Below are positions 1-6,502 of a stretch of 7,535 nt of DNA, in pieces. Positions within the stretch are counted from its first letter, which is position 1. Each line of letters begins with the position of its first letter. This DNA is from an uncultured Clostridia bacterium (GTDB lineage Bacteria; Bacillota; Clostridia; TANB77; CAG-508). The position numbers and the translations under genes were made by a program. The DNA is taken from assembly GCA_948663505.1 (NCBI GenBank), contig CAPNAQ010000085.1, positions 1 through 7,535 of the forward strand, written 5' to 3'. The notes beneath the pieces were generated by a model, which made no database searches, was not told the origin of the DNA, and saw only the letters and a program-made list of their open reading frames with translations.

Positions 1-9
1 TATTATTGA

Positions 10-15
10 TATAAT
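10..15 (+). promoter_or_regulatory. Candidate -10 box of the first gene
   Basis: A perfect TATAAT lies 32 bases before the ATG at 48. The matching -35 box would fall left of the window, so the promoter cannot be confirmed. In DNA this AT-rich a chance match is quite possible. Confidence 0.3.
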
Positions 16-47
16 AAAATATAAAACAAAAGAGAAGGGAGTGTTAT

Positions 48-485
48 ATGAAGGAAAAAGATAAACAAATAAAAGAAGAATTAAAAGAACTAAGAGATAA
101 TATAAAAGAAACAAAAGAAGATGGAAGCAATGAAATGTTACAATTGTTTTTAGGAATAATAATGTTAGGTCTAGGATTATTCTTATTTAGTAAAAGAGTA
201 ATAGTACACAATAGCTGGTATGCATGGAGAATAGGAGGTTTCAATCTCTCATCAGGTTTAGTAACAGTACCACTCATAATAGGCATAATATGGCAATTTT
301 ATAATTCAAAATCAGTAATACCAAAAATTATAATAACATTTGGAGTAATATTTATTATTGCAACAATAATTATGAGTATCAAAATTAGTTTTATGACTAC
401 ATCAATGTTTGATTATATAATTATAGTAGGATTAGCAGCTGCTGGTTCAGGACTACTTTTAAAAACACTATTCAGAAAAAAATAG
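48..485 (+). CDS. Small four-helix membrane protein of the PspA cluster, unknown function
   Basis: This is a 145-residue protein that I do not recognise as a named family. Residues 1-27 are highly charged (many Lys and Glu) and look like a short cytoplasmic amphipathic or coiled helix. Four hydrophobic segments follow at about 30-48, 67-85, 91-111 and 121-141, and the tail ends in basic residues (FRKK). The ATG is preceded by a clear AAGGGAG Shine-Dalgarno site about six bases away, which fixes the start. It lies upstream of, and in the same direction as, a TPM-like membrane protein and PspA. My inference is that it is a membrane partner in the same envelope-stress group. It has no catalytic motif I can see. 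Existence of the gene is well supported; function is not. Confidence 0.8.
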   Translation: MKEKDKQIKEELKELRDNIKETKEDGSNEMLQLFLGIIMLGLGLFLFSKRVIVHNSWYAWRIGGFNLSSGLVTVPLIIGIIWQFYNSKSVIPKIIITFGVIFIIATIIMSIKISFMTTSMFDYIIIVGLAAAGSGLLLKTLFRKK

Positions 486-496
486 AATACTAGGAA

Positions 497-525
497 TTGT
501 TTTATAAGTAATATGGATATATTAT
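497..525 (+). promoter_or_regulatory. Candidate sigma-A promoter for the TPM-like gene
   Basis: TTGTTT (497-502) and TATTAT (520-525) are separated by 17 bases in the 106-base gap before the next gene. The -35 box matches the consensus at only three positions, and the region is very AT-rich. If real, the second and third genes can be transcribed independently of the first. Confidence 0.3.
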
Positions 526-591
526 CAATTTAACCAAAATATAATATAAAATATTTCTATTAACAAAATAGTATAAAGGGGGAATAAATAA

Positions 592-1583
592 ATGGGAAGA
601 AGTGGAGGAGGCGGAGGTCACAGTAGTCGGAAGCTTTGGTGGAGGACATTCATCAGGAGGATTTTCAGGAGGAGGTCGTTCATCAGGAGGAAGTTTTGGA
701 ACATCAAGAAATTCAAGATATAGTTCAAGACGGAGGATTTTATGGAGGACCACATTATCATAGTCACTATTATGGAGGTGGACCATATTATTATGGATCA
801 GGAAGTTTTGGAAGCATAGTAGGAGTAATAATTGTAATTATATTTGTTATAATAATATTTTCAAGTGGAATATTTAGTAATTCATCAAATGTACCTAAAA
901 ATAAAACTGAAAGAACAGCATTAAGTGGGATTGTATCTAAAACAGATTGGTATGAAGACAATATAGGATGGATATCATCAAAAAATACATTAATTTCAGG
1001 ATTAGAAGACTTTTATAAAAAAACAGGAATTCAACCATATATATTATTTATTCCATATTCAGAGGAGTATTGGAGTGGAAATAATATTAGAGTATCAAAA
1101 GCCAATGAATATCTAGAAAAAGTGTATAAAGAAAAATTTAAAGATGAAGGACATTTTATATTTGCATATTTTCAGTGTAGAAATGATTCAAAATCCGAAA
1201 TGGATGGGGAATTTAGATATTTATCAGGATATAGTGCAGATACCATTATGGATAATGAGGCAATAAGCATATTGTGGGGATATTTTGAAAAGAATTATTA
1301 TAATACATCATTAAGTTTAGAAAAAATGATTTCAAATACATTTAGTGAAACTGCAAAATCAATTATGAGCAAACCAACAAATGGATGGGATTTTTTAGTA
1401 ATATTAATAGTGGTTATAGTAATTTTAATAGTAGTTATATTTATATACAAGATGATAAAAAGTAAGCATAAAAGAGAAAAAGAAAAACAAGAATATACAG
1501 AAAAGATATTAGAAAAACCACTTGAAACATTCGGAAATGAAAAAAATGATATAAGTGATTTAGAAAAGAAATATGAAGAATAA
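592..1583 (+). CDS. Gly/Ser-rich membrane protein with TPM-like domain; needs two +1 frameshifts
   Basis: Translation from ATG 592, behind an AAGGGGG Shine-Dalgarno site, reads MGRSGGGGGHSS and then meets CGG at 628. Skipping one C continues as GSFGGGHSSGGFSGG and so on to 730. Skipping a second C at 731 continues as GGFYGGPHYHSHYYGGG to the stop at 1581-1583, giving 329 residues. Without the shifts the product would stop at 721 (43 residues). The reconstructed protein has a Gly/Ser/His/Tyr-rich head (1-73), a membrane helix (about 74-91), an external domain (about 105-258), a second helix (about 265-285) and a charged cytoplasmic tail. The external domain has the pattern of TPM-fold proteins (a DEGHFIFAYF strand, the DNEAI region, a helix ending in AKSIM). 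TPM and Gly-rich membrane proteins are known neighbours of PspA, for example in the Bacillus ydjFGHI group. An alternative start at ATG 636 gives an acidic N-terminus unlike the family and looks spurious. The TPM assignment is moderate; the double-shift reconstruction is strong. Confidence 0.75.
628..631 (+). other. +1 frameshift site 1 (AGT-CGG-A)
   Basis: The zero frame reads AGT AGT CGG AAG. The frame that continues the Gly/Ser-rich protein reads AGT AGT, skips C628, then GGA AGC TTT. No homopolymer is present at the site. The frame-1 continuation is Trp/Arg-rich and stops at TAG 721-723. Confidence 0.7.
731..734 (+). other. +1 frameshift site 2 (AGA-CGG-A)
   Basis: The second frame reads TCA AGA CGG AGG and stops at TAG 761-763. 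Skipping C731 gives TCA AGA, then GGA GGA TTT TAT, which joins the long frame encoding both membrane helices and the TPM-like domain. The local form, CGG followed by A, is identical to site 1, 103 bases upstream. Confidence 0.7.
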
Positions 1584-1642
1584 TATTTTATAAAGAGTAA
1601 CAATATTAATAAAATAGAAAAGTGAAGGGAAGGATATTAAAA

Positions 1643-2317
1643 ATGGGAATATTAAATAGATTTAAAGATATAATGTCAGCAAACATAAATGCAATATTGG
1701 ATAAATGTGAAAATCCAGAAAAGATGATAGATGAGTACATGAGGCAAGTTGTAGAGCAACTTGCGGAAGTAAAGAAAGAAACAGCAGGAGTTATGGCAGA
1801 AGAAAAGAGAACAAAAAGAGATTTAGATGAAAATGATGAGCAAGTAGAAAAATATGACGCACTTGCTAGAAAAGCATTAAAAGCTGGAAATGAACAAGAT
1901 GCAAAAGTATTTTTAGGAAAAAAACAAGAATTTGTAAATAATGGAATAGAATTAGAAAAATCATATGAAGTAGCAAAAGCAAATGCAACAAAAATGAGAG
2001 AAATGCATGATAAATTAACAGAAGACGTTAGAAAACTTGAGCAACGTAGAAAAAATGTAAAATCAAAAGTAGCAGTTGCAAAAACACAACAAAAATTGAA
2101 TAAAGTAGCAGGTACAATGAATACTGCAAGTGATTCAATGAGGGCTTTTGAAAAAATGGAACAAAAGGCTGAGAATATGCTAGATGTAGCAAACTCAACA
2201 GCTGAATTAAATAGTGATTATAATGAAGAATTAGAGAACTTAGAAGATAAATATAATAACCCTTCTAGTGATGTTGATGAAGAATTAGAAAAAATGAAAA
2301 AAGAAATGGGAATGTAG
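1643..2317 (+). CDS. pspA: PspA/IM30 family phage-shock protein
   Basis: This is a 224-residue protein, close to the usual length of about 220 for PspA/IM30. It starts MGILNRFKDIMSANINAILD, the family's amphipathic membrane-binding N-terminal helix. ENPEKMIDEYMRQ follows, and then a long, almost purely helical charged coiled-coil body (about 30-190). The family binds stressed or leaky membranes and assembles into large ESCRT-III-like scaffolds that preserve the proton gradient. ATG 1643 is chosen over an in-frame GTG at 1622 because an AAGGGAAGG Shine-Dalgarno site sits nine bases before it and the product then begins exactly like the family. It lies 59 bases after the TPM-like gene with no terminator between, so the two are probably co-transcribed. 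No PspF-type regulator is in view, as is usual in Gram-positives. Confidence 0.93.
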   Translation: MGILNRFKDIMSANINAILDKCENPEKMIDEYMRQVVEQLAEVKKETAGVMAEEKRTKRDLDENDEQVEKYDALARKALKAGNEQDAKVFLGKKQEFVNNGIELEKSYEVAKANATKMREMHDKLTEDVRKLEQRRKNVKSKVAVAKTQQKLNKVAGTMNTASDSMRAFEKMEQKAENMLDVANSTAELNSDYNEELENLEDKYNNPSSDVDEELEKMKKEMGM

Positions 2318-2326
2318 AATTAACTA

Positions 2327-2355
2327 TAGACAAAACAAAAAAAAGCATGTATAAT
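2327..2355 (+). promoter_or_regulatory. Sigma-A type promoter of valS
   Basis: TAGACA (2327-2332) and a perfect TATAAT (2350-2355) are separated by 17 bases, immediately upstream of the T-box leader. Transcription would start near 2362, giving a leader of about 340 bases, which is normal for a T-box gene. No terminator separates it from pspA, so read-through from the upstream genes is also possible and would still be checked by the T-box. Confidence 0.65.
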
Positions 2356-2399
2356 TAAAAGCATATATAATAAATAAAAACGAAGAAAAAGAAAAGTAC

Positions 2400-2645
2400 A
2401 TTTAAGCACCAATTAAAAGAGAATAGAAGTCAAAGGCTGAAAGCTTCTAAAATTAGGATAAATGGAAAGTAACTTTAGAGTTGATAATCTGAAAATAAAC
2501 TTAAGATATCCGTAGAACTGCGTTAAAGTTAAATGAGAAGTTATCTAATAAGAATTGTAAAATAAATAGCAAAATTAGATAATAATTAAGGTGGTACCGT
2601 GAGAAGTAAGCTTGCCCTTATTGAAAAATAAGAGTGAGCTTTTTT
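2400..2645 (+). ncRNA. T-box riboswitch controlling valS
   Basis: The T-box signature AAGGTGGTACCGTG is at 2588-2601. Its TGGT can pair with the ACCA end of uncharged tRNA-Val, consistent with discriminator A. Upstream, TTTAAG (2401-2406) pairs with CTTAAG (2500-2505) and closes a Stem I region. This contains GGCTGAAAGC and AACTTTAGAGTT elements typical of T-box leaders. The antiterminator helix TAAGG (2587-2591) with CCTTA (2616-2620) uses the 5' arm of the terminator, so the two folds exclude each other. The specifier codon was not resolved by eye; valine is inferred from the gene downstream. Uncharged tRNA is expected to favour read-through. Confidence 0.92.
2608..2645 (+). terminator. T-box regulated intrinsic terminator
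   Basis: Arms 2608-2622 and 2627-2641 form a 15-position stem with one C-A mismatch and two G-U pairs around a GAAA loop. The stem is followed by a run of six T ending at 2645. Its 5' arm overlaps the antiterminator partner sequence of the T-box. Confidence 0.88.
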
Positions 2646-2702
2646 GAATGTTCAAAGGGAAACGTCCCCGATGGACATGGGCAAATGAAGGGAGAGAAAG
2701 AA

Positions 2703-5372
2703 ATGAATAATAAGTATAATCCACAAGAATTTGAAGAAAAAAAATATTACGAATGGGAGAAAAAAGGCTATTTCAAGCCAAGCATGGACAGAACAAAAGA
2801 GAGCTATTGTATAATGATGCCACCACCAAATGTAACAGGAAAATTACATATGGGGCATGCATTAGATGATACAATACAAGATATTTTAATAAGAACAAAA
2901 AGAATGCAAGGATATAATACATTATGGTTACCAGGATCAGACCATGCAGCAATAGCAACAGAAGTAAAAGTAGTTGAAAAAATGAAAAAAGAAGAAAGCT
3001 TAACAAAAGCAGATATAACAAGAGAACAATTCTTAGAAAGAGCATGGGCATGGACAAAAGAATATGGAGGAACAATTCAGAAACAACAAAAAAGACTTGG
3101 ATGTTCATGTGACTGGGAAAGAAACAGATTTACATTAGATGAAGGATTATCTGAAGCAGTTTTAGAACAATTTATCAAATTATATAACAAAGGATTAATA
3201 TATAAAGGCAAAAAAATGATAAATTGGTGTCCATCGTGTCATACAACAATATCAGATGCAGAAGTAGAATATGAAGATGAAGCTTCACATTTATGGCACA
3301 TTAGATATGAGATAGCAGGAGAAGACAGGTATATAATTATTGCTACAACAAGACCAGAAACAATGCTAGGAGATACAGCAGTTGCAGTACATCCTGATGA
3401 TGAAAGATACAAAGATTTAATAGGAAAAAAGTGTATATTACCAATAATGAATAAAGAAATTCCAATAATTGCAGATGAATTTGTAGAAAAAGAATTTGGA
3501 ACAGGATGTGTAAAAATAACACCAGCACATGATCCAAATGATTATCAAGCAGGCTTAAGACATAATTTAGAAATAATTGAAGTATTTGATGATAGTGGAG
3601 TTATGGGAGATTTAGTTCCTGAATATAAAGGAATGAAATCAATAGATGCAAGAAAACAAATTGTTAAGAAATTACAAGAATTAGGAAACCTAGTAAAAAT
3701 AGAAGACTACACACATAATGTTGGAAAATGTTATAGATGTCATAACACAATTGAACCTAGAATATCAGAACAATGGTTTATTAGTATGAAAGACTTAGCG
3801 AAAAGAGCTGCAGATAGTGTTAGAAATAATGAAGTAAGATTTGTTCCAAAAAGATATGAAAAGATGTATTTTAACTGGTTAGATAATATTCAAGATTGGT
3901 GTATATCAAGACAATTATGGTGGGGACATAGAATTCCAGTATATTATTGTGAGGTCTGTGGACATATGAATGTAGCAAAAGAAATGCCAGAAAAATGTGA
4001 GAAATGTGGAACAAATGAATTACATCAAGATGAAGATTCACTAGATACATGGTTCAGCTCTGCATTATGGCCATTTTCAACACTTGGTTGGCCTAATACA
4101 CAAGCAGAAGACTACAAAATATTTTATCCAACAAACACATTAGTTACAGGATATGACATTATAACATTTTGGATATCAAGAATGATGACACAAGGTTTAG
4201 AATTGACAAATCAGAATCCATTTAAAGATGTTGTAATACATGGAATAGTTCGTGATAGTCAAGGCAGAAAAATGTCAAAATCATTAGGAAATGGAATTGA
4301 TCCAATAGAAATAATTGAAAAATATGGAGCAGATAGTTTAAGATTTTCATTATTATCAGGTACAACAATGGGCAATGATATTAGATATATGCCTGAAAAA
4401 TTAGAACAAGCATCAAATTTTGCAAATAAAATATGGAATGCTGCTAAATTTATAACAAATAATATGTCATCAAAAGAAGAAATATTAGAATTTGGAAAAT
4501 CTATAAAAGATAAACAAACTGGAAAATATAAATCAGAAGAGTTGAAAATTGAAGATAGGTGGATATTAAGTAAATTAGATAATCTAATAAAAACAGTTAC
4601 AAAAAACATTGAAGAATATGATTTAGGTATTGCACTTGATAATATTTATAGTTTTATTTGGAATGAATTTTGTGATTGGTATATTGAAATGGTAAAAAAC
4701 AGATTATATAGTGATAATAAGCAAGAAAAAATACAAGTAAGTTTTGTATTGAATTATGTATTTGGTGATAGTCTTAAATTATTACATCCATTCATGCCAT
4801 TTGTGACATCAGAAATATATTCAGAACTTGCAAATTATAATGAGGATGAATTAATGATTACATCTTGGCCAAAAACAAAACAAAGAGTTGATTATGATCA
4901 AAATGATAATATTGTAGAAAAAATAAAGCAGATTATAGTAGAAATTAGAAATATAAGAGCAAATATGAATATTCATCCATCTAAAAAATCAGAGCTAATA
5001 TTTGTTACAGAAAAATATGAAAAAGACATATTAGAAGCAAAAGAATTTATTTTAAAATTAGGATTTGGAGAAAAAGTAACAGTTCAAAAAGATAGGAAAG
5101 GAATATCTGAAAATAGTATATCTGTAATTAAAGATGGAATTGAATTATATATCCCTCTTGAAGATTTAGTTGACATGGAAGAAGAAAGAAAAAGATTGCA
5201 AGAAGAAAAAAATAAATTAGAAGCAGAAGTTAGAAGATGTGAAAAAATGCTTTCAAATCCAGGATTTGTAAATAAAGCTCCTGAGAAGAAAATTCAAGAA
5301 GAAAAAGATAAATTAGAAAAATACAAAGAAATGCTTGAAAAAGTTAATGAGAGATTAAAAAATTTAAAATAA
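2703..5372 (+). CDS. valS: Valyl-tRNA synthetase
   Basis: This class I aminoacyl-tRNA synthetase attaches valine to tRNA-Val in the cytoplasm. The 889 residues match the family length. In order are the HIGH-type motif in PPPNVTGKLHMGH (40-52), a CPSC pair (176-179), and the CP1 editing domain with TTRPET (215-220) and TPAHDPND (273-280). Further Cys pairs (CYRC, CEVC, CEKC) look like zinc knuckles. KMSKS is at 523-527, then the anticodon-binding helical domain, and a C-terminal Lys/Glu-rich coiled-coil arm (825-889) typical of ValRS. The ATG at 2703 is preferred to an in-frame upstream ATG at 2634 because that one lies inside the T-box terminator. A GGGAGAG Shine-Dalgarno site precedes 2703, and the family N-terminus (NPQEFEEKKYYEWEKKGYF) begins there. 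Expression is set by the T-box just upstream. Confidence 0.98.
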   Translation: MNNKYNPQEFEEKKYYEWEKKGYFKPSMDRTKESYCIMMPPPNVTGKLHMGHALDDTIQDILIRTKRMQGYNTLWLPGSDHAAIATEVKVVEKMKKEESLTKADITREQFLERAWAWTKEYGGTIQKQQKRLGCSCDWERNRFTLDEGLSEAVLEQFIKLYNKGLIYKGKKMINWCPSCHTTISDAEVEYEDEASHLWHIRYEIAGEDRYIIIATTRPETMLGDTAVAVHPDDERYKDLIGKKCILPIMNKEIPIIADEFVEKEFGTGCVKITPAHDPNDYQAGLRHNLEIIEVFDDSGVMGDLVPEYKGMKSIDARKQIVKKLQELGNLVKIEDYTHNVGKCYRCHNTIEPRISEQWFISMKDLAKRAADSVRNNEVRFVPKRYEKMYFNWLDNIQDWCISRQLWWGHRIPVYYCEVCGHMNVAKEMPEKCEKCGTNELHQDEDSLDTWFSSALWPFSTLGWPNTQAEDYKIFYPTNTLVTGYDIITFWISRMMTQGLELTNQNPFKDVVIHGIVRDSQGRKMSKSLGNGIDPIEIIEKYGADSLRFSLLSGTTMGNDIRYMPEKLEQASNFANKIWNAAKFITNNMSSKEEILEFGKSIKDKQTGKYKSEELKIEDRWILSKLDNLIKTVTKNIEEYDLGIALDNIYSFIWNEFCDWYIEMVKNRLYSDNKQEKIQVSFVLNYVFGDSLKLLHPFMPFVTSEIYSELANYNEDELMITSWPKTKQRVDYDQNDNIVEKIKQIIVEIRNIRANMNIHPSKKSELIFVTEKYEKDILEAKEFILKLGFGEKVTVQKDRKGISENSISVIKDGIELYIPLEDLVDMEEERKRLQEEKNKLEAEVRRCEKMLSNPGFVNKAPEKKIQEEKDKLEKYKEMLEKVNERLKNLK

Positions 5373-5387
5373 AATTATAACTTATAA

Positions 5388-5442
5388 AAAGGGGCTGTAA
5401 ATGAACTCTACTTTTTGGGGTATAGTTCAAAAAAGTCCCTTT
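5388..5442. repeat. Imperfect inverted repeat between convergent genes; minus-strand terminator or mobile-element remnant
   Basis: AAAGGGGCT (5388-5396) pairs with AGTCCCTTT (5434-5442), and TGAACT (5402-5407) pairs with AGTTCA (5424-5429), giving a two-part hairpin. On the minus strand the hairpin is followed by TTTTT, so it can end transcription of the carboxypeptidase fragment; on the plus strand the T-run is weak. The two halves resemble each other as diverged inverted ends (AAAGGG, CT, TGAACT, TAC shared), as seen in MITEs or fused insertion-sequence ends. I cannot assign a family. Confidence 0.5.
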
Positions 5443-5485
5443 AAAATATGTACAGAAGGTCAGTATATTTATATATTATACATAA

Positions 5486-6259
5486 TTAAGTTCTAAGTAA
5501 ATCAATCCAACTATAAATAATACGTTTAGACATAGTAAAAATGCTAATTTTATCAACATCATATGAAGCAACCAAATTAACAGTAGCCAAAGTCTTATCA
5601 TTTAAAGAAAAAGAAACCTCGCCAATTTTATCGCCTTTTTTTATAGGAGCAGAAATCTTATCATTAATAGAAATAGATTGAGAGATCTGATTTTCTTTAC
5701 CCTTTTCAATAAGAGTACCACAAGTATTCTCCAAAATTGCATTAACATTATTTACAACACCTTTATTAATAGAAACATTTTGAATAACATCATTTTTATT
5801 ACCAAAGCTTTTAAAAGAAAATTTACTAAAACCATAATCTAATAATTTTTGCGCTTCTGCAAATCTAACCTTTGTAGAAGGTGCTTTCATAATTACAGCA
5901 ATTAAAGACAAATCATCACGTGTAGCACTTGCAGATAAATTATAAAGAGCAAGAGAAGTTGATCCAGTTTTTAAACCTGTAATACCTTTATAAGTTCTAA
6001 TTAATTTATTAGTATTAACTAATTGTGATTTGCCATCTCTTAAAGAATCCATCCAAATAGTAGTATATTTTGTTATATCAGGATGTTTTGTTAAAAGTTC
6101 ACGAGACATTAGAGCAATATCATAAGCAGATGTAACATGCCCATCTTCATCAATACCATGACAATTTTTAAAAGTAGTATCATTCATTCCAAGTTCCTTA
6201 GCTTTATCATTCATCATTTGAACAAAAGCTTCTTCAGAACCAGCAATATGTTCAGCCAT
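5486..6259 (-). pseudogene. PBP5-type D-Ala-D-Ala carboxypeptidase, N-terminally truncated
   Basis: The 257-residue frame matches the C-terminal two thirds of DacA/DacF-type carboxypeptidases, which trim the terminal D-alanine of peptidoglycan stem peptides outside the membrane. It begins MAEHIAGSEEAFVQMMNDKA, has FKNCHGIDEDGHVTSAYDIA, and carries the third active-site motif KTG at 97-99 (GITGLKTGS). The C-terminal beta domain and an amphipathic tail follow. The catalytic SxxK motif is absent. Upstream codons continue only to 6283 (TIYDCVVA, where SxND would be expected) before an in-frame TGA at 6286-6284. No signal peptide and no Shine-Dalgarno site precede the ATG. It cannot be catalytically active as it stands. 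It looks like a remnant whose 5' part was deleted or replaced. It is convergent with valS. Confidence 0.85.
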
Positions 6260-6354
6260 AGCTACAACACAATCATAGATTGTTCAATAATGGCAGGAAT
6301 GAAAAAGGTAATAAAATAAACAAAATATATATTGTAATTATCTATAAAAAGAAT
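6260..6354. other. Gene-free stretch upstream of the truncated carboxypeptidase
   Basis: On the minus strand, recognisable carboxypeptidase codons end at about 6283. From there to the terminator at 6355 I find no homology to the missing catalytic domain in any frame and no convincing promoter. The break between 6283 and 6290 is the likely deletion or insertion junction. Confidence 0.5.
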
Positions 6355-6386
6355 AAAAAATAAAGTGATTTTTCACTTTATTTTTT
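6355..6386. terminator. Strong bidirectional terminator hairpin
   Basis: A 14-base perfect stem (6355-6368 with 6373-6386), core AATAAAGTGA / TCACTTTATT, surrounds a TTTT loop. Its A-rich and T-rich outer arms supply a U-tract in both directions. It insulates the surface-protein genes from the truncated minus-strand gene. If transcription starts upstream of it, it could also act as an attenuator. Confidence 0.7.
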
Positions 6387-6408
6387 AACTTTTAAGGGGG
6401 TGGTTAAA

Positions 6409-6426
6409 ATGTGCTATTACGATTAA
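6409..6426 (+). CDS. Possible leader peptide MCYYD
   Basis: ATG TGC TAT TAC GAT TAA is preceded by a strong AAGGGGG Shine-Dalgarno site (6394-6400) eight bases away. A site this good with no longer gene behind it suggests a translated leader. Its codons and stop overlap the first two arms of the two alternative hairpins that follow (6412-6446). The Cys-Tyr-Tyr-Asp content does not point to an amino-acid pathway, and the downstream genes are surface-export genes. It could equally be a decayed start of a lost gene. Confidence 0.3.
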   Translation: MCYYD

Positions 6427-6446
6427 TAGCATTTTATTATGCTATT
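6412..6446 (+). promoter_or_regulatory. Two mutually exclusive hairpins in the 5' region of the surface-protein genes
   Basis: TGCTATT (6412-6418) pairs with AATAGCA (6425-6431), and AATAGCAT (6425-6432) pairs equally well with ATGCTATT (6439-6446). The central arm can be used by only one of them. The second hairpin is followed by A-runs rather than T-runs, so it is not an intrinsic terminator. A role in transcript stability or translation control is possible. Confidence 0.4.
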
Positions 6447-6502
6447 AAAAAAATAAAATAACATTTTTATTATGAAACAAATTGAAAGGAAAGGTGAAAG
6501 AA

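Noticed and set aside
636..731. Start of the TPM-like gene at ATG 636, avoiding any frameshift
   Set aside because: No ribosome site lies in a suitable place. The resulting N-terminus is acidic (Glu/Gln-rich), unlike the Gly/Ser-rich continuation. The frame 2 reading of the same bases is Gly/Ser-rich and fits both flanks, and 592 has a strong Shine-Dalgarno site.
1584..1642. Terminator between the TPM-like gene and pspA
   Set aside because: No stable stem followed by T residues could be found; co-transcription is more likely.
2653..2670. Short hairpin AGGGA-AACG-TCCCC between the T-box and valS
   Set aside because: The stem is only four to five bases with no T-run. It might affect translation, but the signal is too weak to call.
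2634..2702. N-terminal extension of ValRS from the in-frame ATG at 2634
   Set aside because: It lies in the 3' arm of the T-box terminator and adds residues unrelated to the family. The ATG at 2703 has its own ribosome site and gives the standard N-terminus.
2773..3108. Minus-strand open frames inside valS and other genes (also 44-286, 502-786, 1298-1603, 3343-3537, 4259-4609)
   Set aside because: They are low-complexity Leu/Ser/Phe-rich mirrors of AT-rich genes on the plus strand, with no ribosome sites or recognisable domains.
6137..6319. 60-residue plus-strand open frame over the start of the carboxypeptidase fragment
   Set aside because: It lies antisense to a clear family match, has no recognisable motif, and its ribosome site is poor.
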